Below are positions 26,167 to 33,504 of a stretch of 33,504 nt of DNA, one piece after another. The position numbers and the translations under genes were made by a program. The first letter of the stretch is position 1, and each line of letters starts with the position of its first letter. The stretch is from Alphaproteobacteria bacterium. Lineage in GTDB: Bacteria > Pseudomonadota > Alphaproteobacteria > JAEULC01. The notes under the pieces are model-generated. The model was not told the origin of the DNA. It saw only the letters and a list, made by a program, of their open reading frames with translations, and searched no databases. Where the stretch lies: NCBI GenBank assembly GCA_023150455.1, contig JAKLKW010000036.1:1-33504 (forward strand), in the 5' to 3' direction.

Positions 26167-26593
26167 TCTTCGCGCCCGGAGGTGCCGCGCCGATCGCACG
26201 GCCCCGCAACAGCATCGCCGCGCCGGCCAGCGCCGCGACAATCGAGCCGCCAAGCACGCCGAGGCGCACCTGCACGCCACGCATCGGATCGTCGAACGCG
26301 ATGCCGCCGATGAACAGGCTCATGGTGAAGCCGATGCCGCAGAGCAGGGCAAGGCCGTAGACCTGCGGCCAGTTCGCGCCTTCGGGCATCCGGCCGAGGC
26401 CGGACTTGACGGCGAGATAGAGCGCGCCGAACACGCCGAGCTGCTTGCCGAGTACCAGACCGAGCAGAATGCCGAGGGTCACCGGCTCGAGCAGCGCGGC
26501 CAGCGCCAGCACGATGCCGCCCGCGGCTTCCAGGCGAAGGAACTCGCGCAGGGCGTCCATCAACCCGGCGGGCTTGGGCGCGACGGCGGTCAT
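26132..26593 (-). CDS. NhaA Na+/H+ antiporter, internally deleted remnant
   Basis: ATG 26593 has a GGGAGGA ribosome site seven bases upstream. The 153-residue product is far shorter than normal NhaA (about 390). Residues 14-35 match the NhaA first helix ([20 protein letters not shown]), then the sequence jumps in frame to the C-terminal part ([20 protein letters not shown], and [19 protein letters not shown]). The middle, with the Na+-binding aspartates of helix 5 and the pH sensor, is missing, so it should not act as an antiporter. The last 20 residues read into the dnaJ 3' end. The reading frame and ribosome site are intact, so a short membrane protein may still be made. An assembly collapse is also possible. 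Confidence 0.75.
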   Translation of the reverse strand: MTAVAPKPAGLMDALREFLRLEAAGGIVLALAALLEPVTLGILLGLVLGKQLGVFGALYLAVKSGLGRMPEGANWPQVYGLALLCGIGFTMSLFIGGIAFDDPMRGVQVRLGVLGGSIVAALAGAAMLLRGRAIGAAPPGAKTTSPSGRPRTP

Positions 26594-26629
26594 GCGGCGT
26601 CCTCCCGCGCGCATCCCAATCGACGATGC

Positions 26630-26639
26630 GGGGGGGGGG
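26630..26639. repeat. Ten-base homopolymeric G tract upstream of dapB
   Basis: A run of ten G residues lies between the nhaA remnant and dapB, 63 bases upstream of the dapB ATG. Such a tract can slip during replication and could alter promoter spacing, and it is also a common site of sequencing error. Nothing else in the window has a run of this length. Confidence 0.7.
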
Positions 26640-26702
26640 CGTCAACTTGAATCGTCCGGCGCCATGGTCTAATCCCGGCGCTTCAGCGCGGGGAGAACGG
26701 GG

Positions 26703-27524
26703 ATGAGCGGCGGATCGACCAATTCCATGCGCATCGGCGTGGCCGGAGCGGCGGGGCGCATGGGCCAGGCGCTGGTGCGCGCGATCGCCGAGCGGTCCGA
26801 TTGCGTTGTTGCCGGCGGCATCGAGGCCAGGGGCAATCCCGCGGTCGGGCGCGACATCGGCGAGGCGGCGGGGATCGGCGCGCTCAACGCCAGGATCGGC
26901 GACGATGCGGCGGCGCTGTTCGCCGGTTCCGACGCGGTGCTCGATTTCACGGCGCCGGCGGCGACCCTGGCGCATCTGCCCCTGGCGGTGAAGCACAAGG
27001 CGGTCCAGGTGATCGGCACGACCGGCTTCACGGCCGAGCAGATCCGCCGGATCGAGGCGGCGGCGAAAGAAACCGCGATCGTGTTCGCCCCGAACATGAG
27101 CGTCGGCATCAATCTCCTGATGGCGATCACCGAGAAGGTCGCCTCGATCCTGGGCAACGACTGGGACATCGAGATACTGGAGATGCACCACAACAAGAAG
27201 GTCGACGCGCCGTCGGGCACGGCGCTCGGCCTCGGCGAGGCGGCCGCGAAGGGGCGCGGCGTCGACCTGAGGAACGTGGCGCAGCGCGTGCGCGACGGCC
27301 ATACCGGGCCGCGCCGTCCCGGCGATATCGGCTTTGCGGCGTTGCGCGGCGGCAACGTCGTGGGCGACCACAGCGTGATCTTCGCCGCCGAGAACGAGCG
27401 CATCGAGCTGACCCACCGCGCGGCCGGCCGCGAGATCTACGCGCGCGGCGCCGTGCGCGCGGCGCTGTGGGCGCGCGGCCGCAAGCCGGGCCTCTACACG
27501 ATGCGCGATGTGCTGGGGTTGTAG
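26703..27524 (+). CDS. dapB: 4-hydroxy-tetrahydrodipicolinate reductase
   Basis: A 273-residue protein of normal length with a GGGGAGAACGGGG ribosome region upstream. It reduces hydroxy-tetrahydrodipicolinate with NAD(P)H in the lysine/diaminopimelate pathway, and so also supplies peptidoglycan. The nucleotide-binding motif GAAGRMG is near residues 14-20. The substrate and catalytic motif EMHHNKKVDAPSGTA (about 160-175) carries the His pair and Lys, and the C-terminal strand has ALRGGNVVGDHSV. An internal start at residue 9 (MRIGVAG) is possible. The dapB position after dnaJ is common in alphaproteobacteria. Confidence 0.96.
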   Translation: MSGGSTNSMRIGVAGAAGRMGQALVRAIAERSDCVVAGGIEARGNPAVGRDIGEAAGIGALNARIGDDAAALFAGSDAVLDFTAPAATLAHLPLAVKHKAVQVIGTTGFTAEQIRRIEAAAKETAIVFAPNMSVGINLLMAITEKVASILGNDWDIEILEMHHNKKVDAPSGTALGLGEAAAKGRGVDLRNVAQRVRDGHTGPRRPGDIGFAALRGGNVVGDHSVIFAAENERIELTHRAAGREIYARGAVRAALWARGRKPGLYTMRDVLGL

Positions 27525-27528
27525 CGGA

Positions 27529-28437
27529 TCAGGCCTTTTTTGCCGGCCGCCAGTGCGCGATCGCGATGCCGGCGAGGATCAGCGCGAGGGCGACCAGCGC
27601 CCGGGCGCTCGGCCGCTCGGCCAGGATCAGCGCGCTCCACAACACGCCCGCAACCGGCACGAGGTAGTTGTTGTTGGCGGTGAAGGTGGCGCCGACCGTG
27701 CCGACGAGGTGGAAGAACACCGTGTAGCCGACGCCGTTCGAGCCGAGGCCGAGAAACAGGATCGCGAGGATCGCGGCCGTCGGCGGCGCGGCGGGCGGCA
27801 AGCCTTCGAACAGCATCAGCGGCACGGCCATCAGCGCGGTCAGGCAGACCACGCACGTCGCCGTGACGAGCGGCGCCGGGCCGCGCAGATGACGCGCGAT
27901 GATGGTCTGCACGGCATAGCAGGCCGCGGCTCCGGCGACGGCGAGCTGGCCGATCACGTCCGACCCGAGCCCGCCGAGCGCGTCGACGCCGACCAGCGTC
28001 ACGATGCCGGCCATCCCAAGCACCACGCCCGTGAGGCGCCGCGCGTTCAGGCGCTCGTCCGATGTGAAGGCGTGCGCCAGCACCAGCGTGGTCAGCGGCA
28101 TCACCGCCATCAGGATCGCCGCCAGCCCGGCATCTATGCGGCGCTGGCCGAAGGCGATGAGCAGGAACGGCATCAGGTTGCCGGTCAGCGCGATGCCCGC
28201 AAATTTGATCCAGGTATCGCGGTCGCTCGGCAGGCGATGGCCCGCCCAGCGCACCAGCAGACCCATGAACACCGCGCCGATCAGCACGCGGCCGGCGACC
28301 ACGCTGGTGTTGGACAGATACGTGACGGCGACCTTGGTGGCGGGGAACGAGCCGCCCCAGGTCGCCGCCAGGAGGCACAGCAGCGCCACGTCACCGAGCC
28401 GTGGCCGGCGCACCGCGGACAGGGCGCCCTGGCTCAA
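27529..28437 (-). CDS. EamA/DMT-family transporter, TTG start coupled to DUF2244 gene
   Basis: A 302-residue protein with ten hydrophobic helices in two EamA repeats (about residues 14-145 and 155-295). The first helix carries CLLAATWGGSFPATK, and the last repeat carries NNNYLVPVAGVLWSALILAERP, both typical of the drug/metabolite transporter superfamily. The frame remains open upstream, but the only sensible start is TTG 28437, which overlaps the DUF2244 stop as TTGA, like the common ATGA coupling. The substrate is unknown; family members export amino acids, nucleotides or drugs. It converges with dapB, leaving four bases between stops. Confidence 0.88.
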   Translation of the reverse strand: MSQGALSAVRRPRLGDVALLCLLAATWGGSFPATKVAVTYLSNTSVVAGRVLIGAVFMGLLVRWAGHRLPSDRDTWIKFAGIALTGNLMPFLLIAFGQRRIDAGLAAILMAVMPLTTLVLAHAFTSDERLNARRLTGVVLGMAGIVTLVGVDALGGLGSDVIGQLAVAGAAACYAVQTIIARHLRGPAPLVTATCVVCLTALMAVPLMLFEGLPPAAPPTAAILAILFLGLGSNGVGYTVFFHLVGTVGATFTANNNYLVPVAGVLWSALILAERPSARALVALALILAGIAIAHWRPAKKA

Positions 28438-28955
28438 ACGCTGGCGCCCGCCGCCTCTGGCCCGGTGCGGCCCGCGCGCTGGCGCGCGAGCGCCTCGGTC
28501 AACGCCTCGGCCAGCGCAACGCGCTCGTCCGGCGCCAGGAAGGTGCCGACCGTCACGGCGCGGCCATGCGAGGAAAGGACCAAGCGGCTGGCGCGTCCGG
28601 GCTTCTCTTCCACCGTGACGCGCAGCCAGTAGGGCTGGAAGGTGATGCGCTCGGTCGCGCCGTCGGGCGCGATCCGGCACAGCTCCAGCTCCCGGTCGGT
28701 CAGGCGAATGGTCTCGCAGCGCCGGAGGCTGCGGAAGTTGAGCCGGAACAGCGCGTAGATCAGCAGGACCTCGAGGCCGCAGAATCCCAGCACCGGCCAG
28801 GCGCCGGCGAAAAGAAACCCGAGGCCGACCGCGAGAAACGCGATGCATACCGCCGCCATCAGCACCCGGAAGCCGACCGGCGACAGGCTGCGATGCGGCT
28901 GCAGCACGGCGCCGAACAGCGCCTGCTGATCGGCTGCGGGAGCCGAGACATTCAT
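28434..28955 (-). CDS. DUF2244 family membrane protein
   Basis: A 173-residue protein starting at ATG 28955 (the frame is open to 29198 but the upstream part is promoter-like and AT-richer). The ribosome region has GGAAGGG. Two membrane helices lie at about residues 30-47 and 49-67 and are followed by a cytoplasmic beta-rich domain (RLTDRELELCR, FQPYWLRVTVEE, RLVLSSHGRAVTVGTFLAPDERVAL), which is the DUF2244 pattern found across alphaproteobacteria. Its function is unknown. It is coupled to the EamA gene by a four-base overlap and divergent from ridA. Confidence 0.85.
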   Translation of the reverse strand: MNVSAPAADQQALFGAVLQPHRSLSPVGFRVLMAAVCIAFLAVGLGFLFAGAWPVLGFCGLEVLLIYALFRLNFRSLRRCETIRLTDRELELCRIAPDGATERITFQPYWLRVTVEEKPGRASRLVLSSHGRAVTVGTFLAPDERVALAEALTEALARQRAGRTGPEAAGASV

Positions 28956-29215
28956 CTGCTCAATACCCTTCCGCCCCTGACTATGGGCATGCCGGGCGCT
29001 CCGGTCAAAGCCCTGCCGGCCGACGCCCGCGTGGACTACGGCATGTTGGGAAAACGAATCAGCGACCGCCCTGCATCTTGCGGTTCGTTCGTCCAATATT
29101 CCATAAACGTTTACGGATCGTGCCGACGCGGGTCGCGCCGTGGAACAATTGCGCGTTTGCACCGAACGCTTATGGTAGCCGCTGCCAGTCCGGCCCAATT
29201 ACTTGGGGAGCACTG
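28956..29215 (+). promoter_or_regulatory. Divergent promoter region between DUF2244 and ridA
   Basis: This 260-base stretch is AT-richer than its flanks and contains no convincing gene. It includes a ten-base palindrome TAAACGTTTA (29104-29113) and possible promoter elements facing ridA (TTGCGC, 16 bases, TATGGT, ending about 29175). A clear GGGGAG ribosome site precedes ridA. Confidence 0.4.
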
Positions 29216-29626
29216 ATGCAATACCACAACATGCCGGGGTTGGACCCGCCGACCTCACCTTACAGCCACGTGGTCGAATGCGGCGGCCTGGTCTGCCTGG
29301 CGGGACAGGTCGCGGCCGACAGCCCCGAAGGCCGGCAGGCGCTGGGCAACGTCGCCGCCGAGACGCGGGCGGTCATGGAGCAGATCAAGCGCGCGCTGGC
29401 GGCCCGGGGCCTGGGATTCGCCGACGTGCAGCGGGTTGACATCCATCTCGTCGATCTGGGCGATATGCGGATCGTCGATCCGATCTATGGCGGCTACTTC
29501 GCCGCCGGCCGCTATCCGGCGCGCACCTGCGTCGAGGTGCGCCGGCTCTACGGCAACAGCCGGATCGAGGTCACGGTCATGGCGCGGCGGCCCGCGGCGC
29601 CAGTGGGGGAGAGCGCTCAGTCGTGA
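29216..29626 (+). CDS. RidA/YjgF/YER057c family protein (enamine/imine deaminase type)
   Basis: A 136-residue protein beginning at ATG 29216 behind GGGGAG. The small fold of this family is recognisable from PTSPYSHVVECGGLVCLAGQV, NVAAETRAVMEQIKRAL, VDIHLVDLGDMRIVDPIY and the final TCVEVRRLYGNSRIEVTVMA. The Arg that binds the carboxylate in active RidA would be in the last segment (RTCVEV has Arg before Thr-Cys), so deaminase activity toward 2-aminoacrylate-like enamines is plausible. Paralogues differ in substrate. The stop overlaps the nth start as GTGA, so the two are coupled. Confidence 0.88.
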   Translation: MQYHNMPGLDPPTSPYSHVVECGGLVCLAGQVAADSPEGRQALGNVAAETRAVMEQIKRALAARGLGFADVQRVDIHLVDLGDMRIVDPIYGGYFAAGRYPARTCVEVRRLYGNSRIEVTVMARRPAAPVGESAQS

Positions 29627-30258
29627 AGCCGGAGCAGATCGAGGAATTCTTTCGCCTGCTGGCGGCGAAGACGCCGATCCCCAAGGGCGAGCTCGAGTTC
29701 ATCAACCCCTACACGCTGCTGGTCGCGGTCGTGCTGTCGGCGCAGGCGACGGACGTCAGCGTGAACAAGGCGACCGAGCCGCTGTTCAATGTCGCCGACA
29801 CGCCGGCGAAGATGCTGGCGCTGGGCGAGGCGCGCCTGCGCGACTACATCAAGACCATCGGCCTCTTCAACACCAAGGCCAAGAACGTGATCGCGCTGAG
29901 CCGCATCCTGGTCGAGCAATACGGCGGGCAGGTGCCGCGCGAACGCGAGGCGCTGGAGAAACTGCCCGGGGTCGGCCGCAAGACGGCCAACGTGGTGCTG
30001 AACATCGCCTTCGAACAGCCGACCATCGCCGTCGACACGCATATCTTCCGCGTCGGCAACCGCACCGGCCTTGCCGCCGGCAAGACGCCGCTCGCGGTGG
30101 AATTGAAGCTCCTGAAGCGCGTGCCGGAGAAGTACAAGCGCCACGCGCATCACTGGCTGATCCTGCACGGGCGCTACGTGTGCAAGGCGCGCAAGCCCGA
30201 CTGCCCGGTCTGCGTGGTGAACGAGCTGTGCCGCTATCGCGCGAAGACGGTGGCGTAG
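29623..30258 (+). CDS. nth: Endonuclease III (DNA glycosylase/AP lyase)
   Basis: A 211-residue protein of normal length, starting at GTG 29623 inside the ridA stop (GTGA overlap). It excises oxidised pyrimidines and cuts at abasic sites in base-excision repair. The helix-hairpin-helix motif LPGVGRKTANVV holds the catalytic Lys, and the catalytic Asp is in VDTHIFRV. The C-terminal 4Fe-4S cluster has the full spacing CX6CX2CX5C (CKARKPDCPVCVVNELC). All key residues are intact. Confidence 0.97.
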   Translation: MKPEQIEEFFRLLAAKTPIPKGELEFINPYTLLVAVVLSAQATDVSVNKATEPLFNVADTPAKMLALGEARLRDYIKTIGLFNTKAKNVIALSRILVEQYGGQVPREREALEKLPGVGRKTANVVLNIAFEQPTIAVDTHIFRVGNRTGLAAGKTPLAVELKLLKRVPEKYKRHAHHWLILHGRYVCKARKPDCPVCVVNELCRYRAKTVA

Positions 30259-30555
30259 TTCGATTCCCGACGGCATCGCGTGGTTGCTTACTATAGCGTC
30301 GGGGCGAAGTCCGGACTGTTCGGCGGGCAATCGGCGACGAGCGCCGAAACCGATCAGACCATCACCGTGAGTCGCATTTCCGATCGAGCTGATCGTAGCA
30401 GCGGTGACACTTGTTACGGCGTCCGTGGGGCCGCCGGGCCTCTCGCAGCGTTTGCGCTCACAATGATCAAAGTGCGCCGGCGGACCACCTAAGATTGATC
30501 GATCGGCCGAGCCTATGCTACTAATCGGATTGATCACATTTGGTGGGGGCCTGAT
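30259..30555. other. 297-base intergenic region before the TPR gene
   Basis: No convincing gene is present; a 70-codon open frame at 30280-30492 has no recognisable content. Base composition falls toward the right end. The last 60 bases are AT-richer, with TTGATC elements, and a GGGGG ribosome-like run lies just before the TPR start. A T-loop-like GTTCGATTCCC at 30259-30269 is not part of a tRNA. Confidence 0.5.
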
Positions 30556-32355
30556 ATGATCAGCACCACAGCACTGTGCAAGCTTCTTGGACGAGGCGCT
30601 GCGCTCGCCATCAAGTTGCCGGATGGCTTGCTGTGGATCAGAAATGTGTCCTTGTCGATCGCGGTCATCTTGGTCGTTCTGTTTGCCGGTGGCTTGACAT
30701 TCCATGAGGTCTTTTGGGTCAACCGCGTGGTCATACAACCCATCGAGGTGCCAAAGGAACTCAGCGAGAAGGGGATCTCCTCACGTATTGCTGCTCAGCG
30801 ACTATACGACAAGCTGCTGAGAATAAACGACCTACAGGACAAGCAGTGGCCTCTAATCGGGCCGGAATGGGTTGCGCCCGATCTCGCGTTGCCCGGGCTT
30901 GAGATGTCGTTGCGGCAAATAATAGGCGTCATTAAGTCGACAATCGGTCGCCCAGATAAGGAAATTGCAGGCGAAATAATTCACTCTCCATCTGCGTCCG
31001 GACAGGGGGTGAGCTTTGTCCAACGTCGTGAAATTCGTATGGGTGTTCACTACGAACTTCACCTCCGAGTTGATGGCCAGAGCGTGAAGCCGACCAGAGA
31101 ATCCCGGCCGCGTGCATTGAGCGACATTGACAAGCTTTTTGAGGACGGCGCCGAACTGCTCCTCCGTGCTGTCGACGCTAGCTTGCTGGCCGGTTACTAC
31201 CGAAGGCACAAGCCAGAGTTGGCCGAAGAGATCATCGAATACTGTCTAAGAGAGTGTTCTGCGACACGCCGAGCAAGTTCATATTATCAGCTCGCGCAAA
31301 TACATTCTGGAAAGGGGCGGCATAGAGAGGCCATATACTGGTATAAGAGATCATTACTAATGAAGGATGATGAATTTACGAATCTTATAAATATAGGATA
31401 CTCTTATGAAATGCTCGGAGACCGTGAGCAAGCGCGCTCTTGGTACGAGAAAGCCTACGACGTACAACATAGACTTAATAGAAGGAACAGAGCGATAATA
31501 AACAACAATTTGGGCGCGATGTACCTAGTTGACGGCAACCTATTCCTTGCCCAAAAATTGCTCTTGGAGGCATTGGCGTACGATCCGAAACTCGAACTAG
31601 CACACCGGAACTTGGGTTCGTTTTATCTCACCGTGGGCGAGGGTGATAAGGCGAGGAACCATTTCGAGCGAGTTCTCGAATTGGAATTAACGAACAAGAA
31701 TAGACATCTGCGGGAGTTGAGTCGACTTTTCCTGAAACAGGGCGATGCCCTGAGTGCTGAAGAAAAGGCGCGTGCCGCGCTCCAGAACGATCCCAAGGAT
31801 CACCTCGCATATTACAGGCTCGCTGTCGCACTTGAAAAGCAAGGCGATTTCCAAGGCGCCCTAAAAGGCTTGCGTGACGCCCTACGAATCGATCACAGAT
31901 ACGACGGTGCGTACGCTCAACTGGCGCATCTACTGAACCGAATGGACCAGGAGGAAGAAGCCTTCGCGGTATTGGAAACTGCCGCAGATGAGGTCGCCAA
32001 TCCGGGCTTTATCTATGCAGTTTGGGGGGAAATACTGTTACGCCATAAAAAACATTCTGAAGCAGCAGCGAAATATATACTTGCGGAGAAGGCCGGCTAC
32101 AGGACTGCTAGTGCAACCCAAAATTGGGGATATGCGTATTTCAATGGAGGAGAGTATAGCGCGGCAGCCGAAAAGCTTCGAGAAGCCGCCAAACTCGACG
32201 CGACGAATCCGGGAATTTTCGATGATCTTGCGGATGCTTGCGTCATGGCGAAGGAGTGGGCGGAGGCCGACCAGGCTCGAGAGGTAGCGGACAGACTCCG
32301 GTCGCATATATCGATGAAGCCTAGCCCAATCTTGGAGGGCTCATTGTTTCCGTGA
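30556..32355 (+). CDS. Membrane-anchored TPR protein, AT-rich and probably acquired
   Basis: A 599-residue protein from ATG 30556. A single membrane helix spans about residues 31-55. Residues 58-215 form an unnamed soluble domain beginning VVIQPIEVPKELSEKGIS and containing GEIIHSPSASGQG and HYELHLRVDGQSV. I recall the same type of domain in uncharacterised rhizobial TPR proteins. Residues about 225-590 are ten or so TPR repeats (for example YYQLAQIHSGKGRHREAIYWYKRSL). Codon use is strikingly AT-richer than every neighbour, with runs such as AATAATAGG and AAATATATAC, which points to horizontal transfer. The domain order suggests an inner-membrane scaffold; its partners are unknown. It lies alone between nth and a convergent lipoprotein gene. 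Confidence 0.85.
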   Translation: MISTTALCKLLGRGAALAIKLPDGLLWIRNVSLSIAVILVVLFAGGLTFHEVFWVNRVVIQPIEVPKELSEKGISSRIAAQRLYDKLLRINDLQDKQWPLIGPEWVAPDLALPGLEMSLRQIIGVIKSTIGRPDKEIAGEIIHSPSASGQGVSFVQRREIRMGVHYELHLRVDGQSVKPTRESRPRALSDIDKLFEDGAELLLRAVDASLLAGYYRRHKPELAEEIIEYCLRECSATRRASSYYQLAQIHSGKGRHREAIYWYKRSLLMKDDEFTNLINIGYSYEMLGDREQARSWYEKAYDVQHRLNRRNRAIINNNLGAMYLVDGNLFLAQKLLLEALAYDPKLELAHRNLGSFYLTVGEGDKARNHFERVLELELTNKNRHLRELSRLFLKQGDALSAEEKARAALQNDPKDHLAYYRLAVALEKQGDFQGALKGLRDALRIDHRYDGAYAQLAHLLNRMDQEEEAFAVLETAADEVANPGFIYAVWGEILLRHKKHSEAAAKYILAEKAGYRTASATQNWGYAYFNGGEYSAAAEKLREAAKLDATNPGIFDDLADACVMAKEWAEADQAREVADRLRSHISMKPSPILEGSLFP

Positions 32356-32374
32356 ACTTCCCCGATAGCACGCC

Positions 32375-32950
32375 CTATCCCTTGACCAGCTCGGCCTTCT
32401 GGCTGGTGCCGCCGACGAGCTCGGCGAAGCAGCCCGCGGGCACCGGGCGGTTCTCGCGCCGGGCGCGCAGGTCGGCATGGGCGACGCGCAGCTCGCCGTT
32501 CCTGGCGTAGAGGAAGAGGTCGAGCACGCAGTCCGGCGCGCGATACTGCCAGAGCTCGGCCGCGGCCTCGCGCTTGAGCAGCCACGGCGCGCCCAGCATG
32601 GATTCGAGCGCCGCGCGGTCGAGCCCGATAAGGCGCTTGAGACCCTCGCCCGGCGGCAGGGCAGCGATTCCGTTCTGCGCCGGGGCGGGCGCGGGCAAGG
32701 CGGCCACCTGGATGCCGGAGGCGGCGCTCTCGCGCGGAGGATCGGGCCGCTTGGGCAGCGCCGGCAACGCGCTGCCGCCATCGGCATAAGGGTTCTCGTG
32801 CGCCGCCAGTGCAGCCATGGCCACCGGCGTGGCCACGGACGTGGCCTTCACCGCGCCCATCTTCTCCGACGTGCCGCTGAAGCAGCCGGCCAGTGTCAGC
32901 GCGCCGGCTGCCAGCAGGACCAGGCGCCCTGCTTGCCCTCCCCCCGGCAT
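32375..32950 (-). CDS. Lipoprotein with BamE-like C-terminal domain, unknown function
   Basis: A 191-residue protein. Lipobox LAGC (Cys23) marks a lipoprotein, then a long Ala/Pro-rich linker runs to about residue 100. The C-terminal 85 residues contain LIGLDRAALESMLGAPWLLKRE, ELWQYRAPDCVLDLFLYA and a final cysteine phrase (VPAGCFAEL). The pattern of a short helix, a Gly-Ala-Pro turn and a Trp-Gln-Tyr strand recalls the BamE/SmpA fold, but I do not recognise a named family. The two cysteines could form a disulfide in the periplasm. The start lies seven bases after the bactofilin stop, so the two are one operon. Confidence 0.75.
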   Translation of the reverse strand: MPGGGQAGRLVLLAAGALTLAGCFSGTSEKMGAVKATSVATPVAMAALAAHENPYADGGSALPALPKRPDPPRESAASGIQVAALPAPAPAQNGIAALPPGEGLKRLIGLDRAALESMLGAPWLLKREAAAELWQYRAPDCVLDLFLYARNGELRVAHADLRARRENRPVPAGCFAELVGGTSQKAELVKG

Positions 32951-32957
32951 GGATGCG

Positions 32958-33504
32958 TCAGCGGTCGGCCGACGCGGCGGCGACGCCCGCTGCGGTCTGC
33001 TCGTCCTCGGGGAAGATCGGCGTCACGGTGCTCGCTTGCGCCGCAGAGGCGGTGCCGGACTGGCCGCCGGACGGGATCGTCTGCATGTCGCCGCTGATCT
33101 CGCCGCCGCGCTCGACCTCGAGCTGGCGGTAGCGGACCTTGCCGACGACGCGCCCGGTGCTGTGCACGACCAGGCGCTCGTTGCAGGTGAGATCGCCGTC
33201 GAATCGCCCGCGGATCTGCGCCGTCTCGCATTCGACCGAGCCGCGGAACGTGCCGGTCTCGGCGATGTCGACCACCTTGCCGTCGGCCAGCATGGCCTCC
33301 ACGCTGCCCTCGACGACGAGATGCTCGCAGGAGGTGATCTCGCCGTTGAGCTTGATCTCGCGGCCGACGATCAGCTTCTTGCTTTCGCTCTGCGGCACGA
33401 CCGGCGCCGGGGCGGACGTGCTGGACACGCCGGTGTTCGACAGGGCCGCCGCGAGCGACCCGGCGCCGGGCCGCGGCGCGCCGGGCAGGTCGACCAGCCG
33501 GCGC
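32958..33504 (-). CDS. Bactofilin family cytoskeletal protein (5' end beyond window)
   Basis: A GTG at 33428 would give 156 residues, but the frame stays open to the window end and the upstream codons read RRLVDLPGAPRPGAGSL, which looks like the usual disordered bactofilin N-terminus, so the gene probably starts outside the window. The bactofilin beta-helix core spans LIVGREIKLNGEITSCEHLVVEGSVEA to VVGKVRYRQLEVERGGEISG, with the regular hydrophobic-Gly spacing of the fold. A Ser/Ala-rich tail follows. Bactofilins polymerise without nucleotides and position cell-wall enzymes or other proteins at poles or constrictions. A lipoprotein gene follows seven bases downstream. Confidence 0.9.
   Translation of the reverse strand, partial: RRLVDLPGAPRPGAGSLAAALSNTGVSSTSAPAPVVPQSESKKLIVGREIKLNGEITSCEHLVVEGSVEAMLADGKVVDIAETGTFRGSVECETAQIRGRFDGDLTCNERLVVHSTGRVVGKVRYRQLEVERGGEISGDMQTIPSGGQSGTASAAQASTVTPIFPEDEQTAAGVAAASADR

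Noticed and set aside
30259-30269. GTTCGATTCCC, resembling a tRNA T-loop
   Set aside because: The upstream sequence is the nth coding end, with no anticodon or D arm and no acceptor stem.
30280-30492. 70-codon open frame after nth
   Set aside because: No ribosome site or family content; treated as intergenic.

Overview
The window is about 33.5 kb of high-GC bacterial chromosome, densely packed with genes on both strands. The order rph-rdgB-hemW / hrcA-grpE / dnaK-dnaJ / dapB, CTTG-type heat-shock promoter elements, an N-terminally extended LivH permease and a YraN/BON/SirB1/GshB cluster point to an alphaproteobacterium. A Rhodospirillales- or Reyranella-like lineage is my guess; no rRNA or other marker settles it. 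No rRNA, tRNA, CRISPR array, insertion sequence or phage gene was seen.

Layout. (1) 180-2537: three tightly linked plus-strand genes of unknown joint function: a membrane-anchored EndoG/NUC-type nuclease, a four-helix membrane protein and a small helical protein. (2) 2538-5741: a respiratory patch with a periplasmic ethylbenzene-dehydrogenase-type haem protein carrying an unusual CX3CH site, a tetrahaem NapC/NirT quinol dehydrogenase, and a convergent CBS-domain protein plus small-protein pair. FNR/Anr-like palindromes lie on both flanks. (3) 5959-11896: a membrane adenylate cyclase, ComM-like ATPase, orphan lipo-LivH permease, glutathione synthase and a small membrane protein. (4) 11898-15863: a SirB1-type protein lacking its core, BON lipoprotein, YraN and RsmI, divergent from an LpoA-type lipoprotein. 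The gene set resembles the yraL/yraM/yraN/yraP locus of E. coli. (5) 15865-19032: hemW, a ParE/ParD-type toxin-antitoxin pair, rdgB and rph on the minus strand. The TA pair sits between rdgB and hemW with its own palindromic operator. (6) 19166-26166: the chaperone block hrcA-grpE, an MFS transporter, a small membrane protein, then dnaK with a near-consensus RpoH promoter, a strong hairpin, and dnaJ. (7) 26132-30258: an internally deleted NhaA, dapB, an EamA transporter coupled to a DUF2244 protein, then ridA coupled to nth. (8) 30556-32355: a visibly AT-richer, probably acquired, membrane-anchored TPR protein. (9) 32375-33504: a lipoprotein and a bactofilin cut by the window end.

Most of the window is housekeeping: protein folding, lysine/DAP synthesis, nucleotide-pool cleaning, DNA repair, redox and envelope maintenance. 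The accessory points are the nuclease operon, the cytochrome pair with its FNR-like sites, the TA insertion upstream of hemW, the acquired TPR gene, and two ordinary genes (SirB1, NhaA) that have each lost their catalytic middle while keeping the reading frame. The nuclease/membrane-protein operon is the best candidate for an undescribed system, but its function cannot be read from sequence alone.
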